Shown: positions 43,342 to 58,300 of the stretch, piece by piece
Layout: each line of letters starts with the position of its first letter
Numbering within the stretch: the first letter of the stretch is position 1
Assembly (NCBI GenBank): GCA_012934845.2
Contig: WNNJ02000487.1
Coordinates: forward strand, 469,363 to 533,362
Direction: 5' to 3'
Origin: Pomphorhynchus laevis
Lineage: Eukaryota; Acanthocephala; Palaeacanthocephala; Echinorhynchida; Pomphorhynchidae
DNA length: 64,000 bases
Position numbers and translations under genes: made by a program
The notes under the pieces: model-generated
The model's database searches: none
What the model was told of the DNA's origin: nothing
The model's input: the letters and a program-made list of their open reading frames with translations, nothing else

Positions 43342-46300
43342 GTATGTTTCCAGATTTTAAGCACAAAAATGTTAACGTCTCAAATATTAAATGTGGGATA
43401 ATAAAAAAACCAAATAAAGTAATTAAAATATTTAATACTAGGTTTTACATAATATAAAAATAAATGTGTAATATAATAAATATTATTATAATTAAAATAT
43501 TTAATACATTATTAGGTTTTACATTCATTGTTTATTTTATAATTATTTTAATAAAAATTTAATTTTTATAATTATTTTAATTATAAAATTTTATAATTAT
43601 TTATTTTAATTTTACTAATTATTTATTATATTATATTTTCCGAGTTTAAAAAAATAATTATTTTTATTCAAGCCAAAAGATAAACAAATTTCTAGTTTAA
43701 TGCAATAAATTTGCTCTTATTAAATTAATGTTAATAATTTACATTAAATTCATTAATGCAAATATATTATTTTAAGTATAATATAACCTATTAGTTTTTT
43801 GATATGGTTTATTTTATGGTATTTAATTAATATTATATGATGTACCATAATTGCGAATTACCCTTGCGTGATCATTTAAATGTTATTAAAAATACAGCTT
43901 ACTTCTGTAAGCTGTGTATTGTACGCAGATGATCTTGTCATAATGACGCCTTATGTAAGCTCAGCACAAAGTGCACTTAATCGCCTGAGAGACTATTGTG
44001 TTTGCAATCAGTTAGAGGTAAATATTTCTAAATCGAAAGTAATGAAGTTGATGAAAGGTGGACGTCTTGCTTGTAAAGACTATTTGATTTATGATAATAC
44101 TGCCTTTGAGTTCTGTAATAGTTATAAGTATTTGGGTATTTAGGTAAACATCAAGACTTAAAAGCGGCCAAGCTTGCGTTAACAACTTTGTATGCCGACA
44201 ACTTAGGTGAGCTATCATTTGAGGGTGACCTTCGTTATTTTAACGTTATGATTCCCATTATATTGTACAGCATAGCATCATTCTGGCCGGACTTATAAGC
44301 TATGAATTTTGGTCAGATTGATCGTTGTAAATGGAGATTATTGAAGCGTATCCTTGGCATTTCTGCAAAGACTTCATCCACGCTAGTCGCAGCCATATCG
44401 AGATTAAATTTATGCAGTATGCAGCTAAAGAAATAGTTTAGACTTGCTCAGACTGACGAATGTTTAAGAAATAACAACAGTTTTCAGAAAAAACTATTAC
44501 GGGTAGACACTGAATATTTTCCGACGCCGGAGTATGCATAATCTAAATGGATGAACACAAGAGCTATTAATCGAACTTAATTTGGCAGGTGCCTGTTAAT
44601 GGATACCATGATAAGATATGCAAAATTAAGTTATCCTACCATCTTAGAGGCCAGAACTGTGCTTGTAAGTACTGTGATCGTAGCTGTGAATCCTTACTTC
44701 ACATATTTGTTTGTCCACATCTCGTAAGCGTTCCCTTGAGTTGTGTAAATAGGTTAGGTAATAGTATATGCTTTGCACATCGTCGATGCTTCACAACACT
44801 GCATAAGTAAAGAATTGGTTGTCAAACATTATGGTCATATGGAATGATGCGCTTACGATTGAAGAACACACAAAATTATTGAAATTAATGTATTTTCCTT
44901 TTTATTCTTTTTCTGTTGTGCTCCAAACCGAGAGGTATAGTGGGCTTAATAACACTCTTCATTAATATTAAATTATTATTAATATTGTATTAATATAGTA
45001 GTCGTAAGTAGTTGCATATCTTTAATTTGAATATGGAATTTAAAAATCGATACCAGGCAAACATTGTAACCAGCTAATTCTCTATGTATTATACACTTAG
45101 GACTTAATTTTTTCAATTCAAAATGAAATTGAAATTGTGCAGGTAGCGTGCTGAAATCAGATAAACCGTAGTATTTATTAATTTCACTTAAGTTGTGAAT
45201 ATGGAAAGAAGTCCATAAGTATTTTGTTTTATTAAAAATGTCTTAATTAAGTCTTATTTATGTTTAAAGAAGCAATCAAAGATTTTTATAAAAAAATAAC
45301 ACTGTTCATTATTATTAATTATTATTTATGTATGATAAATAATAATTATTACATAATTATATAATTATTTTTAATAAATAATTAAAAATTAACCTAAACT
45401 ACGAGGATTAGGAAGCAAATTATTTTTCTTTTAAATTAGTTTTATTAAATATATAATTGTTTAATCTAATATTTTATGTCAAATAGATTTGTAATTCTCT
45501 GTGATATTTCAATCGGCTGCTAATTACCTTTTTATCGACTTTATTTTTTAACTTACAAATAAGTAACTTCTTCGATCTTGGTTTACTTGCTAAATGTTGT
45601 TTTACACTCTGTAACGATATAAAACGCTGTAACTTCTTCGATATAGCATATTCGTTTTACATCCTCAATCTTAGTTTACTAGCTAAACGTTGTTATAGAC
45701 TCTGTAATGTAAAAACTCTGTTATGGACTGACACTGTATGCGGAGTAATCCTAATAAATTTATATTTAATTGATGTACAGTTTTTATTTAAAAGGTACTA
45801 TCAATTTATCAATTTGTTGTCGTAATAATATAACATCGTTACAACTTGTGCTGATAAAAACAAGCATGCCATTTACAGCTCATTAATGTTTGAATTTCAA
45901 TTAAAAAAAATTTTGCCAAATTTTTTGGTCAATTGCTATCAAATTGTATCCTAAATTAAAGACCTTTGGTTATATTATAGTTTAATTCAAAGGTAGGTGG
46001 TTTGAGTAATAGCTGCTACATGGATTGCAATGATAGCTCGACGTTTAACCGTTTAGGAACGCCGAGGAGACTACGTCGTAATAATATACAGGTAAAATTT
46101 TATAATTTTTTAATATGCATCATAAAAGTTTACAGGTAAATTTGATAGAAAAGCAGAAACTTTTGGTAAGGAAGAAAAGAGGTTTTGAAGCATCTTTTAC
46201 AGATCCGGAGTGGAAGAACATGTGGTATTTGGTAAACACACATTCGTTTTCTGTAAATTATTATTAAAAACCCTAATTTATAAGATCTTGTATTTAAATA

Positions 46301-49300
46301 TATAATCTGCAATTTAAAATATTTAGGAAATCTCTTTAGCAGAATTTAATTTAATAAAACTACATAATTTGTTAAGAACTATTAAGATACGATTTTAAAT
46401 GGTTTTCGCAAAATATAAAATATCGATTTAAATTTACTGTTGATTAAATCAGTTCAAATTAATAAATCTGCAATGAATGTAAAAAAGATCAGATAAATAA
46501 AGAAAATATCAAAAATGAATATAAGTAAGGTTAGATGAATATATGAAAAATAAACGAGAGCAAACAGTTAAGTCCAAATTTAGGCAAGATTGAATAGGTG
46601 CCATAAAATGTAATTAATATGAATACCAAACTTAAAAAATGTGGAAATATTAAAAATACCGATAAAAATTAATTAAAACTCAATAATTTGTGATTATTGC
46701 TAATTTATTCTTTTATCCCTGTCGTGTACATTTATCTAATATTCTATTGTACAATATTTACATTCTAATAAATAAGGGTTTTATTAAAAAATACAACCGA
46801 TCAAATAAACTAGATAACATAATTAACAAAACAGTAAGTACGACAAATCTACCACCAGACAGCAAATTGCAATGGTCTTCTTCTTATTCCCAATTTAACG
46901 GCCTCAAATCCAGGGAGATCTGAGCCCCCCCCCAACCGATCCAACACGCCGCCTTACGACTGAACTACCCAAGGTCTTTCACCCCCTGAAGAATACAATC
47001 GGCGCGGACTATGCTGGGTAAACGAGAGACGAGGAGCTTAAGAAACCTTAGCCTTTGCTCAGGAGGACGTCCTCTCGAAAAGAAGACTAATCCCGAGATA
47101 GCCCAGGTACCCCAAAGGCGCACGTGGGTTTTCCCTTTCAATGACAGATGCTGGGCCCGTTTCAGGGGCCACCTAGCTTTCTTCAGGATACGTTTAAGTC
47201 TATCCAGGTCAGCTTTCGCCAACCAGTTCACCGTAACGGTGAACCCCAGGTATTTTACTCGACTTGTTAAGGTGGGGAGTGGTTCAGAGGCAAATATGGA
47301 GGAGAGCAGGAACCATGAAAGACAACCACATGCGATTTGGCGGAGTTTAAAATAAGATTGGATATGGGTAACTGGTCTTTTAATCTTAAAAAGAAGCGGC
47401 TGATGTCCGAGACTACGTATTTGCACCTCATACAGTGAACAGGGCTGTGGTGTCATCAGCGTACACAACTAGACGTTGTTCGCGTTTAAATATTTTAAAT
47501 AGATTGATGGAGGCAGCAAGATATAATATAGGAGAGAAGAGAATCCTTGAGGTACACCCGTAATAGGGTAGAATTGACGCGAATCAGGGTCGTATTCATA
47601 GTAAAATCCGTTGGTATACAGCAGGATCTCCACTATGTTCACAATTCTTGCAGGCAACCCGAGGGACCTGAGAGAAGAGATCACAAAGGAAATGGAGATG
47701 CGGTCAAATGCAGCAGAAAAGTCGAGGAAAACAGCCACAACTAGACGATGGCTATTATCCCGACAAAACTGCTCTACATCACAAACTGCTGAATGGACCG
47801 AGCAACCTTTGACAAACCCATGAAAGCCTGGAGGGATCAAATTACGCCTACTTAATGGTGGCGGATTTTACGCGCAAGCGCTTTTTCGTAAATCGACACG
47901 AGGGCATTTTGAATCAAAATGGGTCGCAAATCTTTAGGGCATGAGCAGGATTTCTTCTTAGGAATAAAATCACGCTTACTAATATTGATGCCTGCTACAT
48001 AGGATGGGGAGGCTCAAAGCATTGTGACAGCCACCTCTCTTCTCTGATCAGCTGTCAAAAGCTGACAGACCCGAGAAGAAAGTGAAGCGACGGATTTGAA
48101 GGTGCTCAAGAGTGGACATCAGGAGTTATGGATATCTGTAACAGATAGATCCCTACCCCTGAAGTTGCACCAAGCGAGATTGGTTGGGGTGATTAAGTGG
48201 CTCCATAGTTGTGTAAGGCTAGTGACTCCTCCAAAACTTTATCAAGGCCTACATTCCTTATCCAACCCAATACTCTATCCTTCCAGCAGACAAACTTCTC
48301 CTTCTTGAAAATCTTCCAAAAAGAAGACTGAGAAGGATTAAGACGAGCAATACTCGTCCTATCCCTACTCAGCTGGAACCTATATCTAGTGCTCCAGTAT
48401 TCATTTGAGAGAGCCTGTATGGCGGAAACAGAGAGATTAGAGAGATTAAACAGTTTCGCTAGGATATTGAGTTTCGTCGGAGTGGGATTGCATATACGAC
48501 CTTTATAGGTAGTCGATAAAATCCCGGTAGCTTTTGAAAAGAGGTAGGTATTAAATTCGGTCAGACTCTCATTTCCTATTCTGGGAAAGAGTTAGATAGC
48601 CGCTTGAAAGAAGGCCACTCTGATCGGATCAAAGTGAAACCTCCTTAAAAGCAACATGTATTCCTCAATTCTCCAACGAATTAGGTCATGAGAGGCGGAC
48701 AATTGCTGGCGCGACTGCTCCGTGCAGAGGGGTTTTAACAGCCACCTCGAGTTAAACAGCAAAATGTCGAGGATATAATTTGTTGATGTGCAATGAAAGG
48801 TAGGGGATGGGGGTTTGTAAATAAGATTACCGTTCCTATCTCTGCGAAGTGCTGCATTGATCCAACGACTAGTTCTGTCGTTGAAATCCTCAAGTATCAC
48901 GTCATAACCGCTGTCAATAATACTATCCAGTAGGTCACGGTTCTTGTGAATTTCCCCTGGACGGATGTAAAAATTGGCTAGATTGAGGCGTTTACCGTTC
49001 TTACAGAGTGAAACTACTTAACAAGACATGGCTGGACATGAGTAGTTTAATAGGAGGGAGGACCTTAATGATCACTTAGCTAAGGTCAAGAGTCCTTGAG
49101 ATGAAGAGGAGTGAGGTGGGGTTATGTACGGAGTATAGTGGGAACAGATATGCTTTGGGATAAATCGAGTAATGTCCTGGGGAAGACGGATATACCGCGT
49201 CTCCTGAAGGACTATAACATCTGCATCTATACCAGATACGAGTCTAAAGGCAGAAGCACATCCCAAATTCCACTGAAGGACATTCAGTGAAAAAGGCTCA

Positions 49301-52300
49301 TGAGTACTCTACATTGTGATGGATTAGTTGGATGGGGGATTGTCTACTAGACAGAGCTAAGTGCAGGAAGGTTACCCTTCCGCCACTAGACCCACCCGGG
49401 ATCGGTACTTGCCCCTGGGCAGCGTCTTCATTTCCCCTATGCTATTTGCCACTCAGCATTTTACCGATCTTGAGCGGGGGGACAGTATGGGCCGCAGCCC
49501 CCTTTTTTAGATGACGGAATTGTGGCAGAAGGAATCAAAGGATTTGTGCAGAATGCAGACACAAACTTTAAAATTAGGTTTTCCATTTTCTTATAAACCG
49601 CTTGCACTATTGCATCCCTCGCACGCATTATGTTAGCATCTCCCATGAGTAGGGAGGCAGCACTCGAAAAATTTGCAGGCCTAAGCACGGCACCGGACTT
49701 GTGGAATTTGCCATAGTATTGTTTGAATTGAGCACATTTCCTGCTCCAGGCAGGTTGGGACCCCCACAATTGGAGCATGATGGGGGGGGGCTCACAACGA
49801 AGATCAGTCTGTAGAGCCGCACAGTGGGACGACCCACAAGCTCCACACGTGTGTGTCTCACTGCAGCTGGAGGCTCATCGTCCCAATTTGTGACACCGGC
49901 TGCAGTGAGGATAGGTATATTCATCTTTTCCGATAAGGGTAATACAAAGATTAAAGCCCAAGAAGGGGTTACATTTAGAGTTCATAAGTACTTCTCTGTA
50001 TTCCAGTAGGGCAGAGCAGAACCCAATGGGTATTGGTTACTCCCTTTACCCAGAATAGACCGGAAATTAGAAACCTTAAAGAATTTTTCTAGTAGTTTAA
50101 TATCAGTATCATCAAGGTGACAGGGTAAATTCAATATTTTTAGAGTGCCAAAAATGGGTTTAGAAAAAATTACACATATTCAGATAAGGCTGATTCAAAG
50201 TGATCTATATAGTCCTTCGCCAGATCAGCAGAGACAAATGAGATCTTGAGCTCTGTCTCGTACAGTTTGACTGAATTGAAAATGAACCTGTTGGTCAATT
50301 TTTACAGAAAGGCCTTAGGAAGACATTAAATAAGAAATGCCTTTCCATCGGCTTCTTAAGCTTGATGACTATCAAATTTTTAGCTTTGGAATGGGAGGAA
50401 GTACTTCCCCATCACCGTTAATCAAAGAAACGTCACTAACCTTCGTTGTCGTTGGTTTAGACCTAGTAAATACCTTAATACAGTCTTCTTCCAAATTCGT
50501 ATTCATTTGCGCTGGAAAACTGGATTTTGACGTTTGATTTGCTGACACTACAAATAATTTACATTCTAAGGCTAGTATTCTATTGTGTAGAATATGGTAG
50601 TCGCATTGTAAACATGAAATACTGATGTTTGATTGTTTCGGGCGCATCTGGGTATTAAATACGGAACGAATGAATCTGAGAAGCAATTATACATTGCTTA
50701 TAATTGCTTTATAATTATAATTATAAGTTTATATTGAACAATGCACTAACAAGACTCGTTTGTATAAGATATTACGTAAGATGCAGCATTTGCCACTAAC
50801 AACGATACGATTAGTATCTAGTTTGATCCTATATATTAATTATACACTATATGGTTACTATATATACTATTTATAGTATATATAGTATAGTATAAACTAT
50901 ATATAGTATATATGCTGTACTAAATACTATATATAGTATATATACTATAGTATATATACTATATATGGTATATACTATATACTCCATGTACTATATATAT
51001 TAGATATATTATTATATAGTATATAATAATATATTATCAATAATATAATTATATTGTATATATCATATACAATATAGTTATAAACAATATATTAGTTTCA
51101 TACTAATATATATTACTGTATCGTTATATATTATAGTATAATATATATATTTTATATTTAGTATCAGCTGATATTTAAAAAATTGATATCTATTAATTTA
51201 TTGAAGAAGACGGGATTATCAGATTGGATATTTTTCGACAATTAAAAACAAAATGCAGGAATAATTTTCATTTTAGAAATATTAGAAATATAAGAAATAA
51301 TTAAAATATTTGTAGAAAAAATATAAGTGCCCTCAATTAGCTAACAATAATTATGTTCAAAAACTTGTTGCAAATTAATTAGTCATAAAGTATAATTTAT
51401 TAACTGACAAATTAAAACTGATTTATTTCAGCTGTGTTTTAATAAAACATAGTTATTAAAATCTTATCTTAATATTTATACTTAATATATAACTAATTTG
51501 TAATACTTTTGTAATTTTTGTAATTTTTGTAATTCTTATTCTGATACAACGCCTGTTATTTATTAGTCAATTCATAAAAATGACGTTTATTTTAAATTTT
51601 ATTTTTTATTTTTATTTTTTAACTTGATTAAAATTATAGAAAATCTAAAAACAATTATTAATTTTATTATTTAATTATTAAATTTTGATTTAGCATTATT
51701 ATGTTTTGTTTATTTTATAATTATATAACAATACGTAGACTCAGTTAGCTGATTTAATTCATTAATTGCAATTAGCAAAATCGATTTCACAAGGAGCACT
51801 CAATTTACTACACTTAATTTATCTCTTAGAATAGAAACTCACTTAGACCAGATCTAGTGGATCATAATGTGTCGGCTGTTTGGAAAATGGGATACACCGG
51901 ACGCGGTGTAACCGTTACATTTCTTGACGATGGACTGGAACACACTCATCCAGATCTGATTGCAAACTATGTAATTAAAAATCTTTCGCTTATAGTTTTA
52001 TTAATTATCTTAAAATCAACAGGATCCTTGATGCCAGTTTCGACATTAATTCGAATGATGCTGATCCTACGCCGAGATATGATCCTAGTCGGCAAAATAA
52101 GTAACGTGACAAGTTTGTTAATTTGCTTTATAATCAATTTGTGTTAGACACATTATAAATTTTATAAATCATGATAAATTATTGTAATTTAATTACAAAA
52201 TTTCTATAATTTCATGTATCATAATTTTTTTAAAGCAAAACAAAAGGTTAATGTTAGATTCTACCTAATTTTCATATGCATTAAAATACTGCAAATTATC

Positions 52301-55300
52301 TTATCGATTACTATTAATCATCCGTATTGGATGTAGCTTGTAGTCAATAAAATAGTCATCACGATGACTGCACAAGTAAATCAACTTAAAATTAGAAAAC
52401 AAACTATAAATGACTAGTTTGATAACAGTAATTAATTTCAAAAGTAGGTAGGTTTTCAAATTGAAGGTTGCACCTTCTCCTACTAACGCTGATTTAATTA
52501 GAAATCATAAATGATTTCAATTAATTAAATCAGCTAACTGAGTCTACGTATTTAATATAATTATAAAATAAACAAAACATAATAATGCTAAATCAAAATT
52601 TAATAATTAAATAATAAAATAAATAATTGTTATAAGATTTTTTATAATTTAAATCAAGTTAAATTAAGTTATTGAAATTTAAAATAAAAGTCATTTTTAT
52701 GAATTGATTAATAAATAACAGACGTTGTATCAAAATAAGAATTAGAGGTCATCAGGAGGAACTGCTATGCTATCAGGTTTCGGCCCCTAACTCCTCTACC
52801 CAACATAGCAGCGGGGCCAAATACATGCTAATGATGTATTTCCTCTGAAATAACTATCTAGTATCTTATTCTAATGCAAAGTATATTATTTATTATCCAT
52901 CCATAAAAATTTGCCACTTAAGAGTTTAAATTTATTCTTTATATTATTGTGTTGATTTATATATTTTACTATTTTCTGCTTGATGTTATTTTTATAGTAA
53001 CCTAGTTTAAAATATGTATCTATTAAATTATTTAAATGATTTTGAAGAAAACCAATATCATTACATATTGTTGCAATTCTTAAATTTGAAAAATTATTAA
53101 GAAAGTCTGTCATTAAATCTAATTGCCTATAAAAGCAGACGAGTCGAGTCATCGTCAGTCAACATTAAATGTACCGAATATGATTAAGGTAACGTGCAGA
53201 ATAAAAATAGCCATCAAAATATCAATGGTAACAATGACTGCACAGGTATATCAACCTAAAATTTTAAATGTATATAATGATTGAAAATGATATATATGGA
53301 AATATATCGCCAGTTAACATTAAATAGACCGAATCGTGAAACGTAGGTATTGGATCAGTATCTGATGAGGTCGACCAATACTTAAATGTAGCGTACTGCT
53401 GTTGGCTTATAGATAGGATAAGAGTAGCGTGCAGAATAAAAATATTCACCAAAAATTTAAATGGTAACAATGACTGTACAGGTATATCAACTTAAAACTA
53501 GGAAACAAACTATAGATGGCTAGTTTGATAATGGTATTCATTAGAAAGAATAGGTAGGTTTTCAGATTAAAGGTTGTACCTTCTTCTACCATAGCTGATT
53601 TAATATCATTGTATGCGGTATGCAGACGTGTAGAAAGAAAACATTAGAAAAAATAAAACATCAGCCAACATAAGAAAGAACGAATTGTGAATCTTCTGTC
53701 CTATATTTTTAATCCAACAGCAGTACGTAGGTATTTGATCAGTAGCTGATGGGGTCCACTAATGCTGAAATGTAGCGTATTGCTGTTGGCTTATGGATAT
53801 GATTAAAATAGCGTGCAGAATTAAATAGTCATCAAAATTTCAATGGTAACAATGACTGCACAGGCATATAAACTTAAAATTAGGAAATAAACTATAGATG
53901 ACTAGTTTGATAATAGTAATCATTAGGAAAAAAGGAGGTTTTTAAAATGAAGGTAGCATATTCCTATACATAGCAAAAATATGTAGGTTCTTTTACTGAT
54001 CAGATATTTTTCTATAAAAATAAGATTTTTAAGATAGAACAGTGCTCTATCTTAAAAATATTTGAACTTATCCATTCGAGTGATCTTAACATTGTTGAGA
54101 TGGTTTAAATTTTCTGAGTTTGTATCATTCAATGTTATCTTAGATATTAATATTAGATATTAATATCTAATAAGCCACTCATCAACCACTGATTCAATAC
54201 CAACGTTTCACTTTTCAGTCCTTTTAATGTTGACCGAGATCACTCGACTCGTCTGTTTTTATTGACAATTAGACTTAATGAACGACTTTCGTCTTACATT
54301 TTGCAAATTTAATTGCAATCATTCCTGATTTCAAATTAAATCAGCGTTGGTAGGGGAAGGTTCTACCTTCAATTTGAAAACCTACTTATTTTTCCTAATG
54401 ATTACTATTATCAAACTGGTCATCTATTGTTTGTTTCCTAATTTTAAGTTGATATACGTATGCAGTCATTGTTACAATTGAAATTTTGATAACTATTTTT
54501 TTCTTCACGTTGTTTCAATCTTTCAATTTTAGGTCACCAGCAATACGCTACATTTCAGTATTTGTAGACCTAATCTAATCTATAAATCCAAAATTTTATT
54601 TTGGTCCTTAAATGGATCTAAAATAAAATGGACCTAATCCTTTCTTTTTATTCGGTGCTTAAATGGATCTAATAAAACGACATGTAGAATTATAAAAATC
54701 AATTGTAACTATGACTGAATAGGTATGCCAGCTATTAAATGGGAATATTAAATTTAATATTTGGATAAATTGTATTTAGTATTCTGTGACAGCGATAAGG
54801 GTTAACGCTATATTGGTAATAGTTATATAATACATTTAACTGTATTATATAACATACAGTTATATAATACACTATAATGTGTATTATAGTGTATTATAAT
54901 ACACATTATATATAATGTGTATTATAATGCGTTGTATACGCATTATAAGTAGGTTTTCAAACCGACATATAAGTAGGTTTTCAATAGCTAGCATTATATA
55001 TAATGCGTTGTTAGGGAAAGGATATACCTTCAATTTGAAAACCTACTTATTTTTCCTAATGATTACTATTATCAAACTAGTCATTTATATTTTCTTTCCT
55101 TATTTTAAGTTTATATACCTGTGCAGTCATTGTTACTATTGAAATTTTGATGAATATTTTACTGACTGCAGCTACAGCCACTACTGACTGTATTAATAGT
55201 AATAAAATTTCTTTAACAACTTTTGATAATTTCAAGTAAAAGCGTGTTCCGTTTATTATGTATCCAGCTATTTACAGATTTCAATAGCTAATATCATAAT

Positions 55301-58300
55301 CACTGACTTGGCAATACTAACAAATTTAAAATCTATCTTGTCTATGTTTTCATAGGTAAAAAATAAATTTATAGGTTAAAAATACATTTTTAACAAATAT
55401 GGTGTTAATTCCAATTTATTTTATGGTTAATACTATAAACCGTAAAATTATCTCATTTTGATCATTGATTCTAAGCATCAAATCAACTAAAATGCGTTGC
55501 ATCCAATGCAGCATGTTTCACCGCTGCAAATTATAGGCATATGGACGGCAATCTCGGCGGCATAATCCCTAGCATGTCTATTTTGTTTCAAGATATTATT
55601 ATAGGCTATATTTTCACGGATTTTCTGTACATAAAGGTTTAGCCGAGTAGGAAATATTAAGAACTCGAAAGTGATATTTTAAAACGTGTATAAAAACAAG
55701 TTTTGTCTAATTCCCTATTTCATTTTTTTAATAAACGAATAATTAATATTAAAATACAAAAGTTAGACTGGTAATAATTAGATAATATTCAATATTAATA
55801 TCTAGTATTAATATTAATTAAATCACCTAACTGAGTCTACGTATTTAATATAATTATAAAATAAACAAAACATATTAATGCTAAATCAAAATTTAATAAT
55901 TAAATAATAAAATTAATAATTGCTTTTAGATTTTCTATAATTTAAATTTTCTATAATTTAAATCAAGTTAAAAAAATGAAATTTAAAATAAACGTCATTT
56001 TTATGAATTGAGTAATAAATAACAGACGTTGTATCAGAATAAGAATTAGAGGTCATCAGGAGGAACTGCTATGCTATCAGGTTTCGGCCCCTAACTCCTC
56101 TACCCAACATAGCAGCGGGGCCAAATACATGCTAATGATGTATTTCCTCTGAAATAACTATCTAGTATCTTATTCTAATGCAAAGTATATTATTTATTAT
56201 CCATCCATAAAAATTTGCCACTTAAGAGTTTAAATTTATTCTTTATATTATTGTGTTGATTTATATATTTTACTATTTTCTGCTTGATGTTATTTTTATA
56301 GTAACCTAGTTTAAAATATGTATCTATTAAATTATTTAAATGATTTTGAAGAAAGCCAATATCATTACATATTGTTGCAATTCTTAAAATTTCATTATTT
56401 AATGTATTATATTTTATATTATATGGTATGCATGAATGCTCATGCAAAAATATGTTTCTTGTAAATTTAAATATGTCATCTTTACGATATAAATTAATAG
56501 TAGTTTTAGTTAATGTTAATTTAATGTTCATATCTAGATATACACCTTCTTTATCATTAATATTGGTTTTGTTAAGAATAAGGCTTTCTGGATAAATGTG
56601 CTCACTAATTGAATAAAAATCATTAGAATTAAATACACATATATCATCAATGTATCGAAACATATATTTCATATATTTATATTGTTTAGATTTAGTTTTT
56701 ACACAGTTATGAACAAATTCATATTCTATAAAGCTTAAAAACAAGTCAGCTATAATTGGGCTACTATTACCACCCATTGGAACACCTTTTACTTGTCTAA
56801 ATATAGATGTCCCTACTTTTAAATAATTTTGATTTATCAAAATATTTAAGGATTCTATTAATTCAATTTTATCCATATATTTATATTTATTTGATGGTTT
56901 AATTTTTGTTAGATAGGCGTTATAATTATTATAACATATATATGTATATCTTTTTCCGAATATAAGATTAATTAATTTTACTAACGCTTCTTTAATATCT
57001 ACTAAATCTAGATTTGTATAAAGAGTACTAAAATCGTATGTATTTATATTTTGAAAATTTATTCCTTTTGTCTGTTCTAAAAATTCTTTTGTAGAATTAA
57101 TACTGAAATAGTGTTTTATACCAGTATTAATTTCGATTACCTTGCAATATTTTTTAAAGTGTGCTTTAATTACTTTAAGTATTTTATTCATATAGACAGA
57201 AAGTGGTTTTAATGTACATTTAAACGCACTACATATGAACCTAGGTTTTATTGGATTTTTATGTAATTTTGGATTCCAATATAATATAGGTATAGTTTTA
57301 TTATCTAATTCAACCTTTATACCCTTTTTATCCATTATAGAACAGTGACTTGTAATAATTGTTTCTAAACTCAACTCACTACGTTCATATGTTGGATTTA
57401 CATTTAAATCATTAGAATTAACCTCTTTCATTAGTATATCATAATAAAGCTTTTTGCATATGAAGACAAAGTTATTACTAGCTTTTTCAATAGTTGTTAT
57501 TATATAGTTATCCTTTAATTTAGTAAGTTCTTTATACATATCTTTATTAATTTTATCTTTCCTTTTATAATTGTTTGTTATTTTCATTTTATTTTTAATT
57601 TTATCAAATATATAATCTTTCCAAATTTTTATCTTAGATATATTCGAGCTTTCACTATTAATCAGCTTACTAAAGTAATCATTTAAGTTATTATATAACG
57701 AATTGTAAATTTTATTTTTGTCGTTGTTATTATTTAATCTATATTTATATCCTTTTGATAGCAGCTTTCTTAATTCACAATTTTCAATTAATTCTAGATT
57801 ATGGGTACATATATGTTCATTTATTTTATCAAAACTAAGACTTTTACAATTGCATTCTGTTTCCATTATGTTTCTAATATTATCGTTACATATTGATTTT
57901 AATTCTTTATTATAATTACAAATTTTTCGTCCTAATGGTGGTAGGAGTTTATACCTTATTTTAGGAATATATTTACTTAAATCTGACCCTATTATTTCTT
58001 TACTTTTAGAATTATTTAAAAGTCCGTCTATATTTATGTTATCTATACATTTATTAATGAAGTTTATGGTTAATGTATATTTTCTATTGTTATTATTAAC
58101 ATTTATTGTACGATAGTACAATAAACATTTATTGTACACTAGTTTGAAATTCTAAGTTCTTAAGAAATAACTATTTACAATTACAGTTCCGCTTATTATT
58201 AAAAAAATTTGGTTTCTGATAAACATACAATAAAATAACATACAGTTTTTGATAAACATACAATAAACATACAATTTCTGAACATTCCATGACGAAGGGT

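Noticed and set aside
52740-52835. Hammerhead ribozyme in the Naiad-type 3' region (CTGATGA and GAAAC on the minus strand)
   Set aside because: The order is permuted, an extra base interrupts the core, and stems I and III are not visible.
55494-55640. Host exon in convertase intron 5
   Set aside because: About 45 open codons with raised GC but no convincing splice sites and no fit to the convertase, whose exons 5 and 6 join in phase without it.
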